A DNA stretch of 41,124 nucleotides from Halanaerobiales bacterium (lineage in GTDB: Bacteria; Bacillota_F; Halanaerobiia; DY22613): assembly GCA_023128035.1 (NCBI GenBank), contig JAGMES010000029.1, positions 1-41,124 of the forward strand, written 5' to 3'. Numbering within the stretch: the first letter of the stretch is position 1; every line of letters begins with the position of its first letter. The position numbers and the translations under genes were made by a program. Below the pieces are notes generated by a model. That model worked only from the letters and a program-made list of their open reading frames with translations. It ran no database searches and was not told the DNA's origin. This document shows positions 25,197 through 33,160 of this stretch, piece after piece.

Positions 25197-26213
25197 ATGA
25201 AAAAAATTATGAACAATCCTGAAAACTTTGTTGATGAAATGATTGAAGGAATTATAAAGGCACATCCGGATGACATTAAGATGGTTAGTACGGATTGTCG
25301 TGAATTGGTCAGAGCAGATTCTCCAGTTAAAGACAAAGTAGCTATAGCAACTGGTGGTGGTTCTGGACATTTGCCTGTTTTCTTAGGTTATGTGGGAAAA
25401 GGTTTGATTGATGGAGTTGCAGTAGGTGATGTATTTGCTTCTCCAAACGCTCAGCAGATGTATAATGTGACTAAACAGATTGATGGTGGTAAAGGTGTAG
25501 TTTATATCTATGGTAATTATGGTGGAGATGTGTTGAACTTTGATATGGCCACTGAATTTGCTGATATGGATGGAATTAAAGTGAAGACTGTTTTAGTAGC
25601 AGATGATGTAGCATCTTCTCCAAAGGGACGTGAAGAAAAGCGGAGAGGAGTTGCAGGACTTTTTTATGCATATAAGATAGCTGGTGCTGCTGCTGAAGAT
25701 GGCTATGAATTAGATGAGGTTGTAAATGTTACAGAAAAAGCTTTGAGTTTTACTAGAACCATGGGAGTGGCTTTGTCTCCATGTATAATTCCAATGGTTG
25801 GTAAATCAACATTCCAGATAGGTGAAGACGAAATGGAGATTGGTATGGGTATCCATGGAGAACCTGGAATCAATAGAGGCAAATTGGAAAGTGCCGATGA
25901 AATTGCTATTACTCTTATGGGAGCAATACTAGAAGATGGTCCATATTGTGAGGGTGATGAAGTTTCAGTATTAGTAAATGGTCTTGGGGCAACTCCAAAA
26001 GAAGAATTGTATATTGTGTACAGAAAAATAGATCAAATTTTACAAGAAAAAGGTATTAAAGTTTATCGAAATTATGTTGGAGAATTTGCTACATCTATGG
26101 AAATGGCAGGTATGTCAGTTTCACTGATGAAACTTGATGATGAGTTAAAGAAATTCATTGATGCACCAGCATACTCACCTTTCTTTTCTCAACCAGATTT
26201 TAGAAAGGAGTAA
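25197..26213 (+). CDS. DhaK-like PTS-dependent kinase subunit, divergent type
   Basis: The 338-residue protein belongs to the DhaK family, whose members bind a short ketose or hydroxy-carbonyl compound through a hemiaminal to His. The covalent His220 (GMGIHGEPG), His58 (GGGSGH) and Asp111 (GNYGGD) are kept. The surrounding substrate pocket differs from canonical DhaK: GHLPVFLGYVG replaces GHEPAHAGYVG, and DDVASSPKGREEKRRG replaces the usual DDVAVE...GRRG. This points to a substrate other than dihydroxyacetone, perhaps a tetrulose or related compound. AAGGAGG precedes the ATG. It forms an operon with the divergent DhaL 5 bases downstream. No separate DhaM lies next to it. Confidence 0.87.
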   Translation: MKKIMNNPENFVDEMIEGIIKAHPDDIKMVSTDCRELVRADSPVKDKVAIATGGGSGHLPVFLGYVGKGLIDGVAVGDVFASPNAQQMYNVTKQIDGGKGVVYIYGNYGGDVLNFDMATEFADMDGIKVKTVLVADDVASSPKGREEKRRGVAGLFYAYKIAGAAAEDGYELDEVVNVTEKALSFTRTMGVALSPCIIPMVGKSTFQIGEDEMEIGMGIHGEPGINRGKLESADEIAITLMGAILEDGPYCEGDEVSVLVNGLGATPKEELYIVYRKIDQILQEKGIKVYRNYVGEFATSMEMAGMSVSLMKLDDELKKFIDAPAYSPFFSQPDFRKE

Positions 26214-26218
26214 TTATC

Positions 26219-26854
26219 ATGAAATTGTCAATAAACGAAGTTAGAGAAATTATGGATTCTGTCAATGATATAATACATGAAAATAGAGATTACTTGATTG
26301 AATTAGACGCTGCTATGGGTGATGGAGATTTAGGTCTTACTATGTGTAAGGGTTTTGATGCATCGAAGGAAAGTATACATCAGTTTGCAGGTCAGGATAT
26401 TGGAAAAGCTCTCTTTCAGGCAGGAATGGCAATGACCAATGCTTCACCTTCAACGATGGGTACTCTTATGGCAACAGCTATTATGAGATCTGGAAAAGCT
26501 ATATTTGGCAAAGAGGAGATTGAACTAAAAGATATTTCTGATATGGGTTTTGCTGCTATTCAGGGCATTAAAGATAGAGGTAAAGCTAAACAGGGAGACA
26601 AAACAATTCTAGATGCTCTTATTCCGGCAGTTGAAGCGTTAAAGGAAGCATCTTATTTGGAAAAAACTTTTAAAGTAGCTTTTGAAGATGCTTATAAAGC
26701 ATCCAATGAGGGTTTGGAAGCAACAATAGAGATGGTATCCCACCATGGAAAAGCTTATTGTTATGGTGATAAATCTCGAGGCAAACAAGATCCAGGAGCA
26801 ACAGTAGCTATGTTGATTACTAAAGCAATAAGAAATTACTTTAGTACAAAATAA
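26219..26854 (+). CDS. DhaL-like ADP-binding kinase subunit, divergent type
   Basis: The 211-residue protein is of the DhaL family, which carries bound ADP/ATP as a cofactor and transfers phosphate to the DhaK-bound substrate. The three Mg-binding aspartates are present at Asp30, 35 and 37 (ELDAAMGDGD). The following His of the canonical DGDHG motif is Leu here (DGDLG), and the usual GGASGPL loop reads NASPSTMGTL. The later RGKAKQGDKTILDALIP is well conserved. AAGGAG precedes the ATG. Together with the upstream gene it makes a second, non-canonical kinase whose phosphate probably comes from the DhaM encoded at 36288. Confidence 0.87.
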   Translation: MKLSINEVREIMDSVNDIIHENRDYLIELDAAMGDGDLGLTMCKGFDASKESIHQFAGQDIGKALFQAGMAMTNASPSTMGTLMATAIMRSGKAIFGKEEIELKDISDMGFAAIQGIKDRGKAKQGDKTILDALIPAVEALKEASYLEKTFKVAFEDAYKASNEGLEATIEMVSHHGKAYCYGDKSRGKQDPGATVAMLITKAIRNYFSTK

Positions 26855-26901
26855 TTCTCTTATTTATATGAAATATTAGTAAAGGTCAGAGAGAATAACT
26901 T

Positions 26902-26973
26902 TTTAACGACAGCTCAGGAGGAGACATCCCTCCTCGATTGCTGGTCTCATAATCTCCTTCTGAAGTCGTTAAA
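26902..26973 (+). promoter_or_regulatory. Structured 3' element with alternative hairpins
   Basis: An outer stem TTTAACGAC/GTCGTTAAA (26902-26910 with 26965-26973) encloses two competing inner helices. GAGGAG (26918-26923) can pair with CTCCTC (26930-26935), or CAGGAGGAGA (26915-26924) can pair with TCTCCTTCTG (26953-26962). It lies 47 bases after the divergent DhaL stop. It could be a terminator (only a weak T-run follows), a protein or ligand-dependent switch, or an mRNA stabiliser. The remaining spacer to 27097 shows nothing else. Confidence 0.5.
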
Positions 26974-27097
26974 TTTATTTCCAATATCAAATTAACAAAA
27001 ATTATAAAATATTTAGATATTTCGAGCAAATAAATCGAATTTCAGCTAAATTGATTGAAATTACAGAAAAATTTTTAATATTTCAAAAGATTTATGC

Positions 27098-27132
27098 TTG
27101 ACATTTTAGTATTAGTAAACTATAATAATACT
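27098..27132 (+). promoter_or_regulatory. Consensus sigma-A promoter with overlapping inverted repeat
   Basis: TTGACA (27098-27103), exactly 17 bases, then TATAAT (27121-27126): a perfect consensus promoter. An inverted repeat AGTATTA (27108-27114) / TAATACT (27126-27132) covers the spacer and -10, as expected for a repressor operator. The first gene downstream encodes an XRE-type regulator, so autorepression is the simplest reading. Confidence 0.78.
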
Positions 27133-27248
27133 TAAGAAAACATAAAACAACAACAAAACATTTTTTCTACTATAAATTTTTAGAATATTTCATCAGTTGT
27201 GAAAATTGGAGCAGTATTCGGAAAAGATTTTCAGAAAGGGTGAGCTTT

Positions 27249-27812
27249 ATGTTAGAACGTTATACATATGTGGGTAAGAAAATTCGCAAAGAGCGTTTAA
27301 GATATGGTTTGAGCTTAAGTGATTTGGCTGCATCCACAGATTTGTCTGCATCATTTTTAAGTCTTTTAGAGAATGGGAAAACTGCACCGTCATTAAAAGT
27401 TCTTGACAAATTATGTACTTATTTTTCTATCCATATGGCAGCTCTTTTTGAAGAAGACGATAGTGATGACTTTTTGTATTTACCAAGAGAAAAGCAGATT
27501 GAAGTAGCAACTGAAAATGAAAGGATTTTACGTTTTCTTCTTCCCAAAACAAAAGATTGTATAGATCCTGTACTTATTACTCTTTTTCCAAATTCGACAA
27601 ATCAGGATTTTACAGTTCATAATGGGATTGAATTTGGTTATATTTTAGAAGGAATCATCGAGGTTCATATTGAAGGTAAAGAGCCACTTGTTTGTTGTAA
27701 AGGGGATTCAATTTTGTATCCAGCAAATCATGCACACAAGTTAGTTAACCCTACTGATGAAATAGCCAGAGGTTTCTGGGTAGGTGTACCGAATACGAAC
27801 TCTATATTTTAG
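27249..27812 (+). CDS. XRE-family regulator with C-terminal cupin domain
   Basis: The 187-residue protein has an HTH_3 domain at about 8-62 (GLSLSDLAASTDLSASFLSLLENGK) and a cupin ligand-binding barrel at about 105-185 (FTVHNGIEFGYILEGIIEVHIEGK, and YPANHAHKLVNP near the end). This architecture matches PuuR/SutR-type regulators of amine, sulfur or amino-acid catabolism. The ATG at 27249 is preferred, with AAGGG about 8 bases upstream; a GTG at 27240 overlaps that site. It lies first in a long same-strand run of catabolic genes and presumably senses their substrate or intermediate. Confidence 0.87.
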   Translation: MLERYTYVGKKIRKERLRYGLSLSDLAASTDLSASFLSLLENGKTAPSLKVLDKLCTYFSIHMAALFEEDDSDDFLYLPREKQIEVATENERILRFLLPKTKDCIDPVLITLFPNSTNQDFTVHNGIEFGYILEGIIEVHIEGKEPLVCCKGDSILYPANHAHKLVNPTDEIARGFWVGVPNTNSIF

Positions 27813-27915
27813 AGATAAGCTTTACAATTGTAAGAACTTTCTGGAGGAGAACTTTCTTGAAAAACTTATCCCCCAAAAAGGGTTAGTTTATAAAAAAATA
27901 AAGGAGGAACTAAGG

Positions 27916-29037
27916 ATGAAAAAATTACTTATGTTGGTGATGGTAGGTCTGATGCTTTTAAGTAGCGTGGCTTTTGCAGGTTCCGATGTAGTAAAGATTG
28001 GTTTATCTGCACCAATTACAGGTAACTATGCTGAGTTTGGTGAAAACTTCCGTTATTCAGTGCAGATGGCTGCTGATAAAATTAATGCAGCAGGTGGAAT
28101 CAATGGTCGTCAAATTGAGATTGTAGTAATGGATAGCAAGGGTGATCCAAGAGAAGCTGCAATTATTGCTCAAAGATTTGTTCAGGACAAGAAAATTGTA
28201 GCTGAGATTGGTGATTTCACTAGTACTAGTTGTCTGGCTGCTGCACCTATTTATGAGCGTAATGGCATGGTACAACTTTCTCCAACAGCTTCACATCCAG
28301 CTTATGCTCCTTCCGGAACATATATGTTTGGTATTGTTGGTACTCAGGATGCTGAAGGTCCATTTAATGTTAAGTATATCGCTCAAGATTTTTTAGAAAT
28401 GAAAAATGTAGCTGTTATCTATATTAACAATGACTGGGGAGTTGTTACAAAAGATCGTTTTGTAAGTGCTGCTAAAGAGTTCGGTTTGAACGTAACTTCT
28501 GTGCAACCTTTCTTTGAAGGCGAAAGAGACTTTAACGCTATTTTGACAAAGATGCGTCAAACAAACCCAGATGGTATCTATATTGCAGCAATGTATAATG
28601 AAGCTTCTTTAGTTGCTCGTCAGATCCAGAAGATGGGTTGGGATGTTAAAATGTCCGCTCCAAGTTCTGTATTCTCTGATAATTTACTTACTTTAGGTGG
28701 CGAAGCTGTAGAAGGTCTTGCTACTAACACCTTCTTTGCTTTAAATGACCCAAATCCAGAAGTTCAAGAGTTTATCACAGAATTTAAAGAAAGAGCTGGT
28801 AGAGATCCAAACCTTCATGCTGCATGTGCTTACGATACTATGATGATCCTGGCAGAAGCTATCGAAAAAGCTGGTTTTGATCGCAAAGATATTCGTGACG
28901 CTCTTGCACAAACTGAGAACTTTCAAGGAGTTACTGGTTCCATTACCTTTACTAAAGATGGAGACGTAATACGTAAATATAAAATCATGGTTGTTGAAAA
29001 TGGAGAATGGGTTATCAAGAAGGATTATACTCACTAA
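27916..29037 (+). CDS. livK: Branched-chain-amino-acid-type ABC transporter substrate-binding protein
   Basis: The 373-residue periplasmic binding protein of the Leu/Ile/Val (type I) family begins its mature part with VVKIGLSAPITGNYAEFGEN. The signal peptide MKKLLMLVMVGLMLLSSVAFA has no lipobox Cys, so the protein is soluble rather than a lipoprotein. That fits an organism with a real periplasm. The start is fixed by AAAGGAGG about 10 bases before the ATG at 27916; earlier in-frame starts would disrupt the signal peptide. It leads the LivKHMGF set. The ligand need not be a branched-chain amino acid, since this family also binds amides, urea and sulfur compounds. Confidence 0.9.
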   Translation: MKKLLMLVMVGLMLLSSVAFAGSDVVKIGLSAPITGNYAEFGENFRYSVQMAADKINAAGGINGRQIEIVVMDSKGDPREAAIIAQRFVQDKKIVAEIGDFTSTSCLAAAPIYERNGMVQLSPTASHPAYAPSGTYMFGIVGTQDAEGPFNVKYIAQDFLEMKNVAVIYINNDWGVVTKDRFVSAAKEFGLNVTSVQPFFEGERDFNAILTKMRQTNPDGIYIAAMYNEASLVARQIQKMGWDVKMSAPSSVFSDNLLTLGGEAVEGLATNTFFALNDPNPEVQEFITEFKERAGRDPNLHAACAYDTMMILAEAIEKAGFDRKDIRDALAQTENFQGVTGSITFTKDGDVIRKYKIMVVENGEWVIKKDYTH

Positions 29038-29063
29038 AATAAAACTTTTATAAGTAGTTAACT

Positions 29064-29090
29064 AGGCTGTCAATTTAAGGTGGGCAGCCT
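29064..29090 (+). terminator. Attenuating hairpin between livK and livH
   Basis: AGGCTG (29064-29069) pairs with CAGCCT (29085-29090), followed by a short TTATT. It is a weak terminator or 3' stabiliser, a common way to make more binding protein than permease. Confidence 0.5.
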
Positions 29091-29133
29091 TATTGACCCA
29101 TCCCTTAAGAAAAAAAGTAAATGGAGGGGTAAT

Positions 29134-30003
29134 ATGTTTCTTCTTCAACAGATCATTAATGGAATTGCGCAGGGTTCGATTTATGCTTTGATGGCAATGG
29201 GAACTGCGATGATTATTGGTATTGTAGGACTTGTTTCCTTCGTTCAAGGTGAAGTTATCATGATTGGAGCATTTGCGGGATACTTTGTTTACTGTTTTAT
29301 ATGGAGTAATTTCTTATTCGCATTGTTTGCAGGTTTCGCCGCTTCATGGGTTATGGGTATTGTTATTGAAAAGATGTGTTATAAGCCTTTCCGTAGATCA
29401 CCTAGAGAAATAGCTTTAATTTGTACTATTGGATTATCAATCCTTTTGAAAAGTTTAGCTCAAATTGTTTTTGGAACACAACAAAAGTTAATGCCAGATG
29501 TACTTGGCGCAAAATATTTTGCTTTTGGTACTATTAGAATTAGTTATATTCAAATTTTGATTATTGGTATCGTTATTCTGTTTTCATGGGGGTTGCAGTT
29601 ACTCTTTTACAGAACAAAAGTGGGAATTTCTATTCGCGCGGTTTCTATGGATAAAGATGCTGCTGCTTTGTTAGGTATTAATGTAAATCGGACAATCTTA
29701 CTGGGTAACTCTATTGCGTGTGCTTTTGGTGGAGTTGCTGGAGTTTTGTTAGGAATATATTATAATTCAGTTCATCCAATAATGGGTGCAACTGCATCAA
29801 TGAAAGCCTTTACTGCTGCTGTATTTGGAGGACTTGGTAGTATTCCTGGAGCAGCGATTGGTGGATTACTTCTTGGTGTTTTAGAGAATCTTGGAGTTGC
29901 ATTCCTCTCCTCAGGATATCGGGATATTATCTCCTTTGGCATTTTGATACTTGTTTTGATCATTAAGCCTTCAGGAATCATGGGTCGGAAAGGGGAGCTA
30001 TAA
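29134..30003 (+). CDS. livH: Liv-type ABC permease, LivH
   Basis: The 289-residue inner-membrane permease has about eight hydrophobic segments and the family sequence GIAQGSIYALMAMGTAMI near the start and AFTAAVFGGLGSIPGAAIGG near the end. The ATG at 29134 has GGAGGGG 6 bases upstream. An in-frame GTG at 29080 lies inside the livK-livH hairpin and lacks a ribosome binding site. It pairs with LivM, starting 4 bases after its stop. Confidence 0.92.
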   Translation: MFLLQQIINGIAQGSIYALMAMGTAMIIGIVGLVSFVQGEVIMIGAFAGYFVYCFIWSNFLFALFAGFAASWVMGIVIEKMCYKPFRRSPREIALICTIGLSILLKSLAQIVFGTQQKLMPDVLGAKYFAFGTIRISYIQILIIGIVILFSWGLQLLFYRTKVGISIRAVSMDKDAAALLGINVNRTILLGNSIACAFGGVAGVLLGIYYNSVHPIMGATASMKAFTAAVFGGLGSIPGAAIGGLLLGVLENLGVAFLSSGYRDIISFGILILVLIIKPSGIMGRKGEL

Positions 30004-30006
30004 GAT

Positions 30007-31005
30007 ATGAGAAAGTTTATCACAGAAAATAAGAAAGTTTTATTGATAGCATTGATGGTGTTATTGATCGTACTCCCCAAGTTATTAAATAATGATTATT
30101 ATATTCGGGTTGCAGTAAGTGTTTTACTATATGTAGTTTTGGCTAGTAGTTTAAATGTGATTAACGGCTATTCTGGACAATTTAATATCGGCCATGCTGG
30201 ATTTTATTGTGTAGGAGCATATACTGCAGGTATTCTTGCAACTCGTTTCGGGATTAGTTTTTGGCTGTTGTTACCTTTAAGTGGTATAATGGCTTCGTTA
30301 TTTAGTTGTCTTTTGGGCGTACCTACTGCTCGTTTGAAAGGAATCTATTTGGCTATAACAACATTAGGTTTTTCTGAGATTATAAGATTAACTATTTTGA
30401 ATTGGACTTCATTAACTCGTGGTCCAATGGGAATACCTGGAATACCTTTTCCGACATTATTTGGATTTAGGTTAACTACAAATACTCACTTTTATTACAT
30501 CATCTTAGCAATCGCTGTTATAATGCTTTTTGCTACAAATCGCGTGTTAAATTCTAGAATTGGTCGGGCATGGATTGCTATTCGAGAAGATGAAACTGCA
30601 GCAAGGTCTATGGGGGTTGCTACTTTCAAATATAAGTTACTCAATTTGATTTACGGAACTTTTTGGGCAGGAGTTGCTGGAGCATTTTATGCTTTCTTCG
30701 CAAGCTACATCAGTGCTGATAGTTTTATTCTCGATGAAGGTTTCTCGATGTTAGCGATGGTATTGGTTGGAGGTCAAGGCACATTGGCAGGCCCTGTTAT
30801 AGGGGCTACTTTCTTGACAGTTCTACCAGAAATATTCCGCTCTATGGCTCAGTTTAGATTAGTAATTTTTGGTGCTGCAATTCTACTTACAATGTATATT
30901 CGTCCTCAAGGAATTGTTGGTAGTGGAATGCTATCAAAGAAATATAGTGAACAGAAGAAGAGTGATAAAAAGCAAGATAAAACTGGTGCAAAGGAGGCGG
31001 TCTAA
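30007..31005 (+). CDS. livM: Liv-type ABC permease, LivM
   Basis: The 332-residue permease has about nine hydrophobic segments and the LivM signatures SLNVINGYSGQFNIGHAGF and the EAA-like loop GRAWIAIREDETAARSMGV. A Lys-rich hydrophilic tail of about 25 residues ends the protein. It is tightly packed between livH and livG: LivG starts on the next base after its stop, with AAGGAGG inside its last codons. Confidence 0.92.
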   Translation: MRKFITENKKVLLIALMVLLIVLPKLLNNDYYIRVAVSVLLYVVLASSLNVINGYSGQFNIGHAGFYCVGAYTAGILATRFGISFWLLLPLSGIMASLFSCLLGVPTARLKGIYLAITTLGFSEIIRLTILNWTSLTRGPMGIPGIPFPTLFGFRLTTNTHFYYIILAIAVIMLFATNRVLNSRIGRAWIAIREDETAARSMGVATFKYKLLNLIYGTFWAGVAGAFYAFFASYISADSFILDEGFSMLAMVLVGGQGTLAGPVIGATFLTVLPEIFRSMAQFRLVIFGAAILLTMYIRPQGIVGSGMLSKKYSEQKKSDKKQDKTGAKEAV

Positions 31006-31782
31006 ATGGTTCCAATACTTGAAACAAAAAATGTATGTAAATATTTTGGTGGATTAAAAGCAAATGAAAATGTTAGCTTTCAGGTCAAAAAAGGCCTAAT
31101 CTATGGAATCATTGGACCAAACGGTGCTGGTAAAACGACTTTATTCAATGTTTTAAGTGGGAGTTATATCCCAACAAGTGGAGATGTTTTATTTAACGGA
31201 CAATCTATCGCTGGTTTATCTCCAGTAAAGATAGCTTCAATGGGTATCGCTCGCACATTTCAAAACATCAAATTATTTAAGTATATGACAGTTTTAGATA
31301 ATGTAAAAATTGGCTTCCATTGTAGAACAAAAACAAATTTTATGGATGCAATTTTACATACTCCCACTTATAAAAAAACTGAAGAATTTGCTGTTGAAAA
31401 AGGTTTAGAGGTATTACGTAAAGTAGGTATGGAAGATTTGGCATATGAATATGCTTCAAACTTACCTTACGGTACTCAGCGTAAATTGGAGATTGCTAGA
31501 GCTTTGGCTTTAAATCCTAGTCTATTACTTTTAGATGAACCAGCAGCTGGTATGAATCCATCTGAAACCACTGAGTTGATGGATTTGATTAGAAAATTAA
31601 ATAGTGATGATTTAACAATCGTCGTTATTGAGCATGATATGAAATTAATTATGAATATTTGTGATGAAATCACTGTAATAAGTTATGGTGAAAAGATATG
31701 TGAAGGCTCTCCTAAGGAGGTTCAAACTAACCCGAAGGTAATAGAAGCATATCTTGGCAAAGGGAGTATAAAAACTTCTTAA
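31006..31782 (+). CDS. livG: Liv-type ABC ATPase, LivG
   Basis: The 258-residue ATPase has Walker A GPNGAGKTT, a family-typical ARTFQNIKLF Q-loop, a degenerate signature (LPYGTQRKLEIARAL), Walker B LLLDEPAAGMNP and H-loop EHDMKLIM. It works with LivF as the heterodimeric motor of the importer. Confidence 0.93.
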   Translation: MVPILETKNVCKYFGGLKANENVSFQVKKGLIYGIIGPNGAGKTTLFNVLSGSYIPTSGDVLFNGQSIAGLSPVKIASMGIARTFQNIKLFKYMTVLDNVKIGFHCRTKTNFMDAILHTPTYKKTEEFAVEKGLEVLRKVGMEDLAYEYASNLPYGTQRKLEIARALALNPSLLLLDEPAAGMNPSETTELMDLIRKLNSDDLTIVVIEHDMKLIMNICDEITVISYGEKICEGSPKEVQTNPKVIEAYLGKGSIKTS

Positions 31783-31798
31783 GAAGGGAGGGAATATA

Positions 31799-32512
31799 TT
31801 GTTAACAGTAAAGGATTTGCATGTTAGTTATGGGAATATACAGGCTATTAGAGGAATTTCTTTTGATGTTAAAGAAAAAGAGATCGTTACTTTGATTGGA
31901 TCTAATGGTGCTGGTAAGACAAGTACTTTAAGAAGTATTTCAAATCTTAATCCAAAGAGTGGCGGTACGGTAACCTTTCTGGATAAAGATATAACAAATC
32001 TTGAAGCAAGTCAAATCGTAAAAATGGGTATTTGTCATATTCCAGAAGGTCGTCATATCTTTTCACATTTAACTGTAGAAGAAAATTTAATCATGGGTGA
32101 TTTTGGTAACACTAATGACAATCCAAATAGAATTAAAGATAACTTAGAAATCGTTTATGAATTGTTCCCTCGATTATTTGAAAGAAAAAAACAAAATGGT
32201 GGAACTTTGAGTGGTGGAGAACAACAGATGTTAGCAATCGGTCGTGGGTTAATGCTTGATCCAAAATTAATAATGATGGATGAACCATCTTTAGGATTAG
32301 CTCCGATCATTGTAGAACAGATTTTTGAATTGGTTCTTCGAATTAGAGATTGGGGAAAAACTATTCTCTTGATCGAACAAAATGCTAATATGGCATTACA
32401 AATTGCTGATCGTGGTTACGTATTAGAAACTGGTGAAATTTCTTTTTCAGGCTTAGCTAAGAACCTTATTAATGATCCAAAGGTAGCTAAGGCTTATCTT
32501 GGAATGGACTAA
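31799..32512 (+). CDS. livF: Liv-type ABC ATPase, LivF
   Basis: The 237-residue ATPase has Walker A GSNGAGKTS, the signature LSGGEQQMLAIGRGL, Walker B LIMMDEPSLGLAP and the H-loop His replaced by the LivF-typical Gln/Glu region LLIEQNANMAL. The start is a TTG at 31799 with GGGAGGG 6 bases upstream; no ATG lies in a better position. Confidence 0.92.
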   Translation: MLTVKDLHVSYGNIQAIRGISFDVKEKEIVTLIGSNGAGKTSTLRSISNLNPKSGGTVTFLDKDITNLEASQIVKMGICHIPEGRHIFSHLTVEENLIMGDFGNTNDNPNRIKDNLEIVYELFPRLFERKKQNGGTLSGGEQQMLAIGRGLMLDPKLIMMDEPSLGLAPIIVEQIFELVLRIRDWGKTILLIEQNANMALQIADRGYVLETGEISFSGLAKNLINDPKVAKAYLGMD

Positions 32513-32518
32513 CGTTAC

Positions 32519-32629
32519 AATTAAGAATTAAGAATTGAGAATTAAGAGTTAAAAAAATCAGTTCTTAATTTAATAAAAAATTTAACATTAAAAGAGGAGA
32601 GTTAAGATTAAAGTATAACTCTTAACTCT
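32519..32629 (+). repeat. Tandem heptamers plus hairpin between livF and the hydrolase gene
   Basis: Five 7-base units follow one another from 32519 to 32553: AATTAAG, AATTAAG, AATTGAG, AATTAAG and AGTTAAA. Further on, AGAGTTAAGA (32598-32607) pairs perfectly with TCTTAACTCT (32620-32629). The same TTAAG words occur in both parts, so they may share an origin. The spacer could damp or process the transcript between the transporter and enzyme genes. No promoter was found in it. Confidence 0.65.
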
Positions 32630-32655
32630 AAACTAAAAAAAGGGAGAGATTTAAA

Positions 32656-33144
32656 ATGACAATTAAAAACGTATGCAAAATTAACGAGGAACATGTAAAT
32701 GATATGAGAGCAGCTATTGAGCATCGCGCTACATGGTTTTATTTGGTAGCAGAAGAAGCTCGTAAACAAGGCTTGGCTTGGGATGACTTTGCTCGTAAAG
32801 CAATCTTAAAATGTGGTTGTTTCCATGGAGAGAACAAATTTACTGATACTGAAGATATGAATGTATTTGCTGCTGATTTTGCTAATGATTTATATAAGAA
32901 AATCTTTGAAATGGATATTAAAGAAGTAACTGAAGATAAGTTTGTTGTTGAATTTAACTACTGCCCATTGGTAGCTGCATGGATGAAGCAAACTGATAAT
33001 GAAGAAGATATTGCACATCTTTGTGATATTGCTATGGATGGTGATAGAGGTATTGTTAGTACTTTCAAAGGATTTGAAATGGAATTACCTGAAACTATTG
33101 CTGCTGGTGGTAATGTTTGTAGAGTTATCATTACAAAAAAATAG
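32656..33144 (+). CDS. ATC-hydrolase-family protein (L-2-amino-thiazoline-4-carboxylate hydrolase-like)
   Basis: The 162-residue cytosolic protein matches my memory of the ATC_hydrolase family. The hallmarks are LKCGCFHGEN (Cys53, Cys55), FNYCPLVAAW (Cys103) and HLCDIAMDGDRGI (Cys123). Characterised members open the thiazoline ring of ATC on the way to L-cysteine; other members are uncharacterised. The gene directly downstream encodes a cysteine desulfidase, and the upstream genes a Liv-type importer, so a ring-opening step that releases cysteine is consistent with context. GGGAGAG precedes the ATG. The natural substrate remains unproven. Confidence 0.75.
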   Translation: MTIKNVCKINEEHVNDMRAAIEHRATWFYLVAEEARKQGLAWDDFARKAILKCGCFHGENKFTDTEDMNVFAADFANDLYKKIFEMDIKEVTEDKFVVEFNYCPLVAAWMKQTDNEEDIAHLCDIAMDGDRGIVSTFKGFEMELPETIAAGGNVCRVIITKK

Positions 33145-33160
33145 TAAAGAAGGCTAAAAA

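Noticed and set aside
26902..26973. T-box or other named riboswitch
   Set aside because: No specifier loop or conserved T-box sequence is visible, and it does not precede a coding region within a usual leader distance. It is kept as an unnamed structured element.
32519..32553. CRISPR-like repeats
   Set aside because: The units are only 7 bases and directly abut with no spacers, so this is a simple tandem repeat. No cas genes are nearby.
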